From the NCBI RefSeq assembly GCF_000473895.1, contig NZ_ASSJ01000004.1, positions 1 to 64,000 on the forward strand: a DNA stretch of 64,000 bases, given 5' to 3'. This stretch comes from Rubidibacter lacunae KORDI 51-2 (GTDB lineage: Bacteria > Cyanobacteriota > Cyanobacteriia > Cyanobacteriales > Rubidibacteraceae). A model generated the notes under the pieces. That model had not been told where the DNA came from, made no database searches, and was given only the letters and a program-made list of their open reading frames with translations. Below, piece by piece: positions 27,033-35,232 of this stretch (its first letter is position 1; each line of letters opens with the position of its first letter). A program made the position numbers and the translations under genes.

Positions 27033-27669
27033 AGTTGGGCTGACCCCCTTTCTCGTGGTAGCGGCGGTACAGCAGTTCGAGCTGACCGCCGTACTCTTGA
27101 ATTAGCGCCAGCTGGCGCTGGTAAAACCCGCGAAAAAGATTTGCAAACACCAACGTAAAAATGGCAACCACCAACCCCATGACCGTCGAGACCAGCGCTT
27201 CGCTGATGCCTCCGGTCACAACTGTGGTGCTTTCGCCGCCGACATCGCCAATCTGCAGCGCTGAGAACGAAGCGATCAAACCAAGGATTGTCCCGAGCAA
27301 ACCCAGCAACGGGGCAATGCTGATGATGGTCTCGAACATAGTCGAAGAGCGTTTCAGTGTCGGAATTTCAGCTTGAGCAGCGCTTTCGAGGGCAAGGCGA
27401 AACTCCTCCGCGGTCGGGCGATCGAGTTCGAGGGCCTCTAGGAAAATGCGCGCGATCGGCAGGCTGGCTTGTTTCCGCAAGCGCTGGACGGCAACGTGTG
27501 GATCATTCGGGTAGATGCGCAGGATGTCGCGGGCGACGCGGGGTTGGCGGCGGTTTACGCGGCCCCAAAAAATTAGTCGCTCGACGATTAACGCCACAGA
27601 GATAATCGAAGCTCCCAGTAAAGGGTACGCCACGATCCCCCCAGCAGTCAGAAAGTTATCGATCTCCAT
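27016..27669 (-). CDS. ExbB/TolQ/MotA-family proton channel protein
   Basis: Starting at ATG 27669 gives a 217-residue protein with three membrane helices. The N-terminal helix is VAYPLLGASIISVALIVERL, and the MotA/TolQ/ExbB signature is SIAPLLGLLGTILGLIASF, followed by GISEALVSTVMGLVVAIFTL. Together with ExbD it forms the proton-driven motor that energises TonB. The pair lies between the arsenic genes and phnM, so it may serve uptake of a larger substrate under nutrient stress; this is only a guess. Confidence 0.88.
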   Translation of the reverse strand: MEIDNFLTAGGIVAYPLLGASIISVALIVERLIFWGRVNRRQPRVARDILRIYPNDPHVAVQRLRKQASLPIARIFLEALELDRPTAEEFRLALESAAQAEIPTLKRSSTMFETIISIAPLLGLLGTILGLIASFSALQIGDVGGESTTVVTGGISEALVSTVMGLVVAIFTLVFANLFRGFYQRQLALIQEYGGQLELLYRRYHEKGGQPNYASTR

Positions 27670-28049
27670 TCCATACACTCGGGTCATCTTGCACGAGAAA
27701 TCGCCCGAGCGGACCCGAGCGCGCTGTAAAAAGAGAAGCTATTTCATCCCTCCATCATTCAAACACAAAGTTACGAAAGATTTTCAAGAAGATGGGAAAT
27801 TGGTTACACGCAAGAAGTTCCTGCCAAGCCCTACCATTGCGCCTCGATCGCAGTTAACCCGCTACCCCCCCTAAGCGAGCATCTGCATCAAATCCAGTCT
27901 TGGAGGATATTACAAGCCTGTGAATTACTGATTCAGAGGCGCCGTCGCTGTTGATGGAAGTAGCGTTGCCTTCTAAATCCTGCTGAAATTATTAGAATTC
28001 AGTTTCAATTATTATGAATGACCTAGCCCTGCGTCTCGGGAGAGCAGCG

Positions 28050-28500
28050 AGCGATGGAGGCGCGGCTAATGGAGGATTGTTCGGGTTCGGCTTTGCAGAC
28101 TCGACACCCAGCTGGGTAAGCTGCCTTTGCTGAATCTGAGTTTGTGCTCGAACCCGCCCTCTGGGTCCTGAAGTTGCTTCGAGAGGCAGCGCACTGCCCA
28201 ATTGGGATGACCCGCGGACGACCGAGGCTCGTGAACCGCGCAGAAATTGTGGCAGGCCGCCCTGACGACACCGTGCCAGCCAGCGCGGGAGCGTACCTTG
28301 ATGTTTGCCAGGCACCCGCGCCGTGGTTGAGATCGTCATCTGCTCTCCTCGAAATCAGTTACGGCGCTTGCAAGCGCCCTGGCGCTGACGGATGTTTCTC
28401 CACTCACAGCAATGCCTGGAGTTCCACGGTTCTCTAGCTAATTTCAACGTGGCTGGCTCCACTGATCGGAGTTTCTCCAGTCGCTGTTCCTACTTCTAGC
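28050..28500 (-). mobile_element. Degenerate relic of an IS630-type element
   Basis: Read on the minus strand, this stretch is similar to the start of the IS element at 40425. It shares the left end (GCTAGAAGTAGGAACAGCGA) and transposase codons for GKHQGTLPRWLARCRQGGLPQ. Large parts are shifted or lost and only the N-terminal third of the transposase remains. The rest of the 979-base gap (27670-28666) holds the phnM regulatory sites and nothing else I can name. Confidence 0.75.
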
Positions 28501-28574
28501 GTCGGTTACTCATTTTTTACACTTGATACAACTTGACCCAGCTCAGCCGCCTTCGTTGGTTGAAAAAACGCTCT

Positions 28575-28615
28575 AATAACGTGGGGTTAACCTGGAGTCG
28601 ACTAAACGTTAACCT
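28575..28615 (+). promoter_or_regulatory. Pho-box-like repeats upstream of phnM
   Basis: Two exact GTTAACCT octamers lie at 28586 and 28608, 22 bases apart, with weaker octamers in phase at 28575 (AATAACGT) and 28597 (GTCGACTA). The 11-base phasing is the pattern of the cyanobacterial Pho box. The site ends about 50 bases before phnM, just upstream of the putative PhnF operator. Confidence 0.6.
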
Positions 28616-28631
28616 CATTTCGGTATAAGTA

Positions 28632-28644
28632 TAGATGTCTAGAC
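28632..28644. promoter_or_regulatory. Candidate PhnF operator upstream of phnM
   Basis: The perfect palindrome GTCTAGAC (28637-28644) sits within TAGATGTCTAGA, a 12-base match to the core of the phnG/phnF divergent site. It fits the HutC-type half-site GTnTAnAC and lies 22 bases before the phnM start codon. Confidence 0.7.
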
Positions 28645-28666
28645 AAAGCGTTGCATTTAACCTGCT

Positions 28667-29803
28667 ATGGCCGAAGCGATTTTCACCAACTACCGCTTAC
28701 AACTACCAGATGAAGAGGTGCTTGGTACCCTCGTTGTGTGCGATGGAGCGATCTCTGATATCCAGCCAGGGGTCGTCAGCCGTGGCCAAGATGGTGCCGG
28801 TGACTATCTACTGCCGGGTCTGGTAGAGCTGCACACCGATAACTTCGAGCAGCGGTTATCGCCCCGTCCAAAGGTTTACTGGCCCATGGAGATAGCAGCG
28901 GTTTACCACGATCGCGATTTGGCCGCGGCGGGCATCACCACCGTGTGTGACGCGATCGCGGTGGGCGACATCACCCCTGCCTCCATGCGTATGACCCAGT
29001 TCGGCCCCATGATCGATACCATTCACCAAGGTCAAATCGAGGGACGGTTTGCGGTGGATCATCGGCTTCATCTGCGCTGCGAATTGGGCTACGAGCATGT
29101 ACATGCGGTAACCGAGCCCTATGCAACCCATCCCCTCCTGGCCCTGATTTCGTTGATGGACCATACCCCCGGACAGCGTCAGTTTGCTCGGGTAGATAAG
29201 TACAAGGAGTATTACCAAGGCAAGCACGGTGTGAGCGAAGCAGAGATGGAGGGCTTTATTCAATTGCGCGTCGATAACCAGCAACGCCATGCTGTGGACA
29301 ATCGGCGTAAGCTCGTTGAGCTGACCCAGACCCACCAAATTTGCCTTGCCAGCCACGATGATGCCACCCCAGAGCATGTCAAGGAGTCCCTGCAAGATGG
29401 GGTGAAAATTGCCGAGTTTCCGACCACGCTAGCGGCGGCAAATGAAGCCCACCAGCATGGTTTGCAAGTATTGATGGGGGCACCAAATTTGATTCTCGGC
29501 GGGTCCCACTCGGGCAATGTGTCTGCAATGGAATTGCTCGAGCATGATTTGGTCGATATTATTTCCTCAGATTACGTGCCCCAAAGCTCGATCCAGGCAA
29601 TGTTCATCATTGCCGAGCAACAGGATAAGCCGCTTCATGAAGCGATGCGTTATTTCACCTCGAATCCGGCAAAAGCGATCGGGATGGCTGCCGATCGCGG
29701 CAGTTTGGCGATCGGGAAACGCGCCGATTTCATCACTATCCACCACGACGGTGTAGTGCCCAGACTCACTTCAGTCCGTCGACAGGGCAAACGGATCGCT
29801 TGA
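28667..29803 (+). CDS. phnM: α-D-ribose 1-methylphosphonate 5-triphosphate diphosphatase PhnM
   Basis: The 378-residue amidohydrolase removes pyrophosphate from the ribose-phosphonate triphosphate before PhnJ acts. The first metal motif is LPGLVELHTDNFEQRL, and the PhnM-specific run is SPRPKVYWPMEIAAVYHDRDLAAAGIT. Later motifs include LASHDDATPEHV and the last metal Asp in ISSDYVPQS. Full length matches E. coli PhnM. The promoter region carries both a Pho-box-like repeat and a PhnF operator, so it is probably in the same regulon as the main phn operon 10 kb away. Confidence 0.95.
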   Translation: MAEAIFTNYRLQLPDEEVLGTLVVCDGAISDIQPGVVSRGQDGAGDYLLPGLVELHTDNFEQRLSPRPKVYWPMEIAAVYHDRDLAAAGITTVCDAIAVGDITPASMRMTQFGPMIDTIHQGQIEGRFAVDHRLHLRCELGYEHVHAVTEPYATHPLLALISLMDHTPGQRQFARVDKYKEYYQGKHGVSEAEMEGFIQLRVDNQQRHAVDNRRKLVELTQTHQICLASHDDATPEHVKESLQDGVKIAEFPTTLAAANEAHQHGLQVLMGAPNLILGGSHSGNVSAMELLEHDLVDIISSDYVPQSSIQAMFIIAEQQDKPLHEAMRYFTSNPAKAIGMAADRGSLAIGKRADFITIHHDGVVPRLTSVRRQGKRIA

Positions 29804-29949
29804 CCCACTGCTCGACCCACTGCTTGACCCACTTGAGTTTGCCAGATTCAAGCCATGCATAATATCGAAGCTCTTTAATTAAAGCCTAATGACTTCGCGG
29901 GTTTTGTAAGCTCAATCCACACTAAGGCTGAACTGCCCTTTCCCCCTGA

Positions 29950-31122
29950 ATGCCAATGCAACCGACGGACTTAGCGCCCAACCTGGCTTTGCAAGGTGCC
30001 ACCGTTTTAACCCCCAACGGCTGGTTGGACGAAACTACTGTTCTAATCCGCGAGGGTAAATTTGAGGCGATCGGTCACCTGCCCAAACCAAGCGGCTATA
30101 TGTCAATTGATGTTACCGGACTCCAGCTGCTGCCGGGTCTGGTCGATATTCACGGCGATGCCTTCGAACGGATGATTTGTCCGCGTCCGGGGATAATGTT
30201 GCCCCTGTCAATGGCCTTGGTAGAAAACGATCGGGCCTTGTTGAGTGCGGGCATCACCACTTTTTTTTACTCGATTACTGACTCATTTGAACCGGGTTTG
30301 CGTAGTCGAGACATGGCACGTCAACTAATTGGCCGCCTGACCCAAACGAACAATGGTTTGCGAGTTGATAGTCGCATCCACATTCGTCACGAACAAGCCA
30401 ATACTGCAAATCATGACGAACTCTGCCAGTGGTTAGAATCGCGTGCCGTCACTCTGCTCTCACTGAATAATCATTTGCCGCCAACCTTGGATGATGAAAC
30501 CTTGCAAAGATACACCAAGGGATTGCGCCAACGGGTTAAGTTGTCCGAAGCCGAGATTCGCGATTTGATTGCCGTTGCCTACGATCGCCAAGTTGAGGGT
30601 CTGGTGCAGTGTGAGGATTTAGTGCAGCGCTGCCATCAGTTTGGGATTCCAGTGGCCTCCCATGATGACGAAACCGCTGCCGATGTCGCTAAAAGTGGGG
30701 AACGGGGGGTGGCGATCGCCGAATTTCCGGCTTCCGTTGCCTTAGCAAAACAATCCCGTGCCTATGGCGCGGCAGTGCTGATGGGTGCACCCAATCTTGT
30801 GCGGGGTGGGTCTCATGTGGGCTACATGAGTGTGGCTGCTGCTGCCCAAGCCGGGGTGCTCGATTGTCTCTGCTCGGACTATCACTACCCCTCCCTTTTT
30901 CACGCGCCCTTTCGCTTAGCAGAACAGGAATTGATGTCCTTCGAGCAGGCATGGCGTTGTGTTTCGGAATATCCGGCCAAGGCAGCAAAGTTAGGACAAC
31001 AGAAAGGGCAAATTGCCCCTGGCTATGATGCCGACTTTCTGTTGCTATCGCCCAATGGAGACCTGCCGAATGCAATTCGGGCGGTTTACATTGCAGGGCG
31101 GTTGGTGCAAAAGTCCTCCTAA
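29950..31122 (+). CDS. Second PhnM-like amidohydrolase
   Basis: The 390-residue paralogue of PhnM keeps the metal frame but with different details: LLPGLVDIHGDAFERMICPRPG in place of ELHTDN, then ALVENDRALLSAGITTFF, VASHDDETAADVA and a final SDYHYPSLF. It diverges clearly from the phnM just upstream, so it is an old paralogue and not a recent copy. Such proteins are usually labelled PhnM, but the substrate may differ. It follows phnM after 146 bases and precedes a PhnZ-like gene, which suggests a side pathway for a different phosphonate. Confidence 0.82.
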   Translation: MPMQPTDLAPNLALQGATVLTPNGWLDETTVLIREGKFEAIGHLPKPSGYMSIDVTGLQLLPGLVDIHGDAFERMICPRPGIMLPLSMALVENDRALLSAGITTFFYSITDSFEPGLRSRDMARQLIGRLTQTNNGLRVDSRIHIRHEQANTANHDELCQWLESRAVTLLSLNNHLPPTLDDETLQRYTKGLRQRVKLSEAEIRDLIAVAYDRQVEGLVQCEDLVQRCHQFGIPVASHDDETAADVAKSGERGVAIAEFPASVALAKQSRAYGAAVLMGAPNLVRGGSHVGYMSVAAAAQAGVLDCLCSDYHYPSLFHAPFRLAEQELMSFEQAWRCVSEYPAKAAKLGQQKGQIAPGYDADFLLLSPNGDLPNAIRAVYIAGRLVQKSS

Positions 31123-31187
31123 TTCGGCTTTTGTTCGGTCAACCAGCCCGCTCTACCAACTTAGAATCAATAGATATCGACAACATC

Positions 31188-31754
31188 ATGGAACAGACGC
31201 TCACAACACTTACAAGTATTTTGTCGGTCTATCGCGATCGCGGGCGCGCCCAATATGGCAGCGAAGCGGTCAGCCAATTAGAGCATGCGTTGCAATGTGC
31301 AACCTTGGCTCAAACGGCTGGGCAATCAGAGGCAATGATTACCGCTTGTTTGCTGCACGACTTCGGACACTTGGTGCACCATCTTGGGGACGATCCGGCT
31401 TTACTCGGCATCGACGATCGCCACGAAGCCCGCGCTATTCCAGTTTTAGAACAGCTCTTCCCCGCCGCCGTAACCCGACCCATCCAGCTCCATGTCGCGG
31501 CTAAGCGCTACCTCTGTGCCGTGGATCCAGACTATTGGGACTCCCTGTCTTTGGCTTCAAAGCGTAGCCTGGAACTCCAGGGTGGGGTGTACTCGGCTGA
31601 AGCCGCTGCCGCCTTTATTCAACAACCGTATGCCGAGCAAGCCGTGCAACTTCGCCGCTGGGATGACCTCGCGAAAGTCGCGAATCTAAGCACACCCGAT
31701 TTGGATCGTTTTCTGCCCTGCCTCCAAGTCGCCAGCCAAACCAACCCGGTTTAA
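31188..31754 (+). CDS. PhnZ-type HD-domain mixed-valence di-iron oxygenase
   Basis: ATG 31188 gives 188 residues of an HD-domain protein of the phosphonate type. It has the block YGSEAVSQLEHALQ (Tyr23, Glu26, His33), the HD motif LLHDFGH (His57, Asp58, His61), His79 in DRHEAR, His102 and Lys106 in LHVAAKRYL and Asp159/160 in RRWDDLAK. This pattern matches PhnZ, which oxidatively splits (R)-2-amino-1-hydroxyethylphosphonate to glycine and phosphate. PhnZ needs the hydroxylase PhnY, which is not in this window. Related enzymes act on other hydroxyphosphonates, so the substrate is open. Confidence 0.8.
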   Translation: MEQTLTTLTSILSVYRDRGRAQYGSEAVSQLEHALQCATLAQTAGQSEAMITACLLHDFGHLVHHLGDDPALLGIDDRHEARAIPVLEQLFPAAVTRPIQLHVAAKRYLCAVDPDYWDSLSLASKRSLELQGGVYSAEAAAAFIQQPYAEQAVQLRRWDDLAKVANLSTPDLDRFLPCLQVASQTNPV

Positions 31755-31854
31755 GCTGCCGCGATCGCCTTAAAGCTCCAAGTCCCTCTCCAGGAATGAT
31801 TCGCCCCTATCACATGCCGGACCAGGCCATACCTTTCCGGTAACCTGACCCACC

Positions 31855-32685
31855 ATGACCCTGATTGCCCAAATTAGCGATCTTCACGTTCAGACTCCTG
31901 GACAACTCGCCTACGGTGTCGTTGATACCAATCGTCTCGTAGCGCAAGCGATCGCCCAAATCAACCAACTTCAGCCCCATCCCGATGCGATCGTTGCCAG
32001 CGGGGATTTAGTGCAGCACGGCACCATCGACGAATATGAAACCTTGAAGACCATCCTGTCTCCACTGCGATCGCCCCTATTTCTGATGCCCGGCAACCAT
32101 GACTGTCGGGCAAACTTGCGTCAGGTTTTCACCCATCAGCCTTTCAGTTTGAGTCCCTTAGGGCACCTTAGCTATGCGGTTGATTGCGATCCATTGCGAT
32201 TGATCTTGCTGGATAATACACACCCCAAAAAGAAAGCTGGTTGGTTGGATGAGCAACGACTCAAATGGCTTGCACATCAACTTGAGGAAGCCCCTCAAAG
32301 CCCTACCATTATATTTATGCATCATCCACCTTTTCTCACTGGTATTCCGTGGATGGATCGGCACCAGTTAGAGGGGGAGAGGGAACTCAAAGCATTGGTT
32401 GCTAAACATCAGCAGGTTGAGCGAGTTAGCTGCGGCCATTTGCATCGAGGGATGTATTGTCGTTGGGCAGGAGCGATCGCCAGTGCTCAACCAAGCTTGG
32501 TTCATCAAGGAGGATTAGAGTTGCGACCTGATACACCCAGCCAGTTCGTCATGGAACCTCCAGCCTATCAATTACACATCTGGAAGAACCAGAGTCTAAT
32601 TTCCCACATAGCTTTTATTGGCAAATTCGACGGTCCCTATCGTTTTTCTGATGGGAGAAGAGTAACTTCATTAACACATAACTAG
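31855..32685 (+). CDS. Calcineurin-like metallophosphoesterase
   Basis: The 276-residue enzyme has the two-metal phosphodiesterase motifs in order: ISDLHV, ASGDLVQHG, MPGNHD, MHHPPF and CGHLHRG. This is the class III cyclic-nucleotide/glycerophosphodiester phosphodiesterase type (CpdA, GpdQ). It lies 100 bases after the PhnZ-like gene in the same direction. No phnP is seen in the window, and phnP normally opens the ribosyl 1,2-cyclic phosphate made by PhnJ, so this enzyme could stand in for it. That is an inference from position only. Confidence 0.8.
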   Translation: MTLIAQISDLHVQTPGQLAYGVVDTNRLVAQAIAQINQLQPHPDAIVASGDLVQHGTIDEYETLKTILSPLRSPLFLMPGNHDCRANLRQVFTHQPFSLSPLGHLSYAVDCDPLRLILLDNTHPKKKAGWLDEQRLKWLAHQLEEAPQSPTIIFMHHPPFLTGIPWMDRHQLEGERELKALVAKHQQVERVSCGHLHRGMYCRWAGAIASAQPSLVHQGGLELRPDTPSQFVMEPPAYQLHIWKNQSLISHIAFIGKFDGPYRFSDGRRVTSLTHN

Positions 32686-33022
32686 AAGCGAAAACATTCA
32701 GCTTCATTTAAAAAAACCTGACTTTGGACAAAAGCCCGAAAAGATTCCCACTGATTGCTCAAAAGCTTTTTGGAAAATTTGGTAAAGAATATTAATCTAA
32801 ACGTAGGGCAATTCGTCTTACTCATGTTCAGTCACGACTTGTAGACGACTATATCTTCAAGTATAGGAATTATCATTTTGAACAGTAACTAAATATCGAC
32901 TAAGCGGGTTTGGTTTACAACCCGTTCGCGACTACTTCACGAGTCTATATAGTCGATCGTCCATGTTCAACGGTACGACTGCAACCTTTTCTCAAATGCC
33001 TCTTGTTGCCTTGATCACAGAA
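32686..33022. other. AT-rich gap before tRNA-Gly
   Basis: The 337 bases contain no gene-like frame. The base composition falls to AT-rich from about 32690 onward, unlike the phn genes. No clear terminator is seen. Confidence 0.4.
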
Positions 33023-33094
33023 AGCGGGCGATCGGACTCGAACCGACGACATTCAGCTTGGGAAGCTGACGTTCTACCACTGAACTACGCCCGC
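33023..33094 (-). tRNA. tRNA-Gly (anticodon CCC)
   Basis: The minus strand folds into a cloverleaf: acceptor GCGGGCG pairs with CGCCCGC, the D arm is GTTCAGTGGTAGAAC, the anticodon arm is TCAGC-TTCCCAA-GCTGA with anticodon CCC, and the T arm contains GGTTCGAGTCC. The discriminator base is U, normal for tRNA-Gly. CCA is not encoded. It marks the boundary between the phosphonate locus and the decayed accessory region. Confidence 0.95.
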
Positions 33095-34042
33095 AGAAAC
33101 CCTTTGAACTCTTTTTATGCTTGCGATTGCAAGTATATTACAGATATACTAGGAATAAATGTGTTTTCATGTATATAGCAAAACATAAAACACCTCCCCA
33201 TGTCAATAGAATATCAGGGGAAGTACATGCTTTGTCATATATCAAGGACAATTTTGACAAAGCGAGGTTGTGTAATTTTCATGATCACTTTGTCAGTATT
33301 TTTTTGACGATCGCTCGTGGGCAATGAGACTTTGCTTGTTTCTAACCCAGTCGGCCAACAGCATCAAGTGATATCTTTTGCACGTAGCACTTACTCTAAG
33401 CTAATGCATGCCTTCAATAAATGTGCCATTTATTTTTAGTAGGCGATCGTAGTCCTGTAATTTTTGCGGCATCTCACTTATCCCCATACTTGTATTGTAT
33501 TTGCTTTTTTATTTTTTGTTTCTCAAATGAATATTCAAGAATATTTAAAATTTTTTCTTTTTTGCGCGTATCCCCTCTCTCAAATACGTAGCATGAGCAT
33601 CTTGACAATCCCATGCTTCTTCAGTGTCCTTCTTGAATCTTAAGAATATGGCAAAGCCTTTAAGGTTTATGTAGTTGGAAATTATGTCAATTAAAGTGCC
33701 TGCGAAAATTATAGGTTTTTAGATCGCATGGCGGGCTTGGTAGCGGCGTCGGTCATGGCAAGTGGTAAAAGCAGCACATTAAGCCCATGCAGGATAAATG
33801 CAGTCTAAGCGCAGCGCAAGCGTGAGGCTAAACGAGTACTATTTATGTCCCGCATGGGACGGGAGTTCACGACGCCCGTTTAAATAGACGCATTATGCAG
33901 GAATTGACACCCAGAAAAGTGCATGCTAGGTTCGAAGAAATCTTGGTGGATTCGGCTCGCAGCAATTCGGCGAACTCTTGTGTGGCAAAGGCGTAGGTTG
34001 CGTAACCGGCTCTAATTAAAGTTTGGGGTCGCAGGTCAAACA
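33095..34042. other. AT-rich noncoding region with a structured element
   Basis: Nearly 950 bases without a plausible protein gene. The first 620 bases are very AT-rich. From 33839 to 33887 the sequence could fold as a three-way junction: an outer stem CTATTTA/TAAATAG encloses the hairpins GTCCCGCATGGGAC and GGGAGTTCACGACGCCC. I do not recognise an RNA family. Another small repeat GCGCAGCGCAAGCG precedes it. Confidence 0.45.
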
Positions 34043-34723
34043 ATGTCCACACTAGAACCAGATCTTTTGAAAGGTTATCTCGAAGCCGAGAAGCGTGGGC
34101 TTCGTTATGAAAGAAATGACGCGTTAGAACGCTTTTTGGATTCGTTTACCAATCTGCCGTTGGAGTCACAGCACGGCTGGTCGCTCTGCCTTGCATCGAA
34201 GATCGTAGATAATGTTGAATCTACTCCGGTTCGGATACCGCTTTTCCGCCGTGCGATCTTACCCGCACTGGAGAACAGAATCGCTACTAAACTCTAGGCG
34301 CGCGCGTCGGCTGGCCGGGTTTGCTCAACACATCTATAAATGTAGTGACCTTCGTCCACGTCTTGTTGACGGCTCCCTCACTAAACAAGCTCTACTATTA
34401 ACGGCGATTGCACGCGATCCCAATGACACGTCAGCGCGGCGTAAACTTCTGACCTACTTGCTCAGCGGCTGAACTACTCGCTCCACGAACTTCCCACCGG
34501 CATGCTAAATGGTCGCGACTCAGCGCCCGTTGAACAATGCCTCGAAATGCTTGACGAATTGGACGATTTTAATCATCACACCGAAATTCTGGGTGTCACA
34601 TACGACTACTCTAACTGGATTGCCCAATGCCACGTTCACTACAGTACTTACGCGAAATACCTGACTGTCCGTCGGGGAGCGTCCTGTTACGAAGACTATC
34701 TCTCGTTGTTCAGCGATGCCTAA
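34043..34723 (+). pseudogene. Conserved hypothetical protein, broken by two frameshifts
   Basis: Three consecutive pieces in different frames join into one coherent protein of about 225 residues. The first begins MSTLEPDLLKGYLEAEKRGL, the second resumes near 34295 with RRARRLAGFAQHIYKCSD, and the third near 34466 with RLNYSLHELPTGMLNGRD, ending in TAA at 34723. The join points lie near 34285-34300 and 34460-34466. I recognise the layout of a family of unknown function, but no named domain. It is the first of several decayed plus-strand genes. Confidence 0.75.
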
Positions 34724-34846
34724 AAAACGGATTCAGGCGAAGCCGCCGATAGCGAAGTTATTTAAGCAACGATCGCTCCAATAGCTAGGTCTTCCAAGGC
34801 GTAAGGCTTTTGCCCATCCTCTCAGTTTGCCTCTAAACCAAATGTT

Positions 34847-34982
34847 TGTTTAAAGTGTTGACTTGTTAGGGGTCGATTCGGTTATACTATTTCCAAGCTA
34901 GACACTTCAAGCTCTAAATTCTTTGCTGGAGCCGACAGTCGAAACTGAATTATCTCGGTTTTCTCACCCTGACTGAATGGCA
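34847..34982 (+). repeat. Intergenic repeat, copy 1
   Basis: Shares ACTTGTTAGG…GATTCGGTTAT with copies at 38095 and 39029, and GTCGAAACTGAAT…TCGGT with the latter. It lies upstream of the GMC-type oxidoreductase gene and has the same orientation as the other copies. The 509-base gap (34724-35232) holds nothing else recognisable apart from an AAGGAG ribosome binding site near 35217. Confidence 0.6.
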
Positions 34983-35232
34983 AAAGTCTTCATTAAATCG
35001 CCTGAAATTGCTCCAGGGCTGGTTTCCATAGCAAGCCTTTGAATTCTCGCGATCGCTTAGATCGCCGTGGTTGCAGTGGGTCGGATCGAGGAAGCTCCAA
35101 AGACTCGCCACGCGATTTCATGGGCTTTCTGCCCGCCCAGAGCTGAAGCCAAAGCGATGCGATTGTCTCAGAAGTTCTGTTAACCAATCAGTATCTGAGT
35201 ACTTAATTTAGAACGAAAGGAGAAAGAATAAT

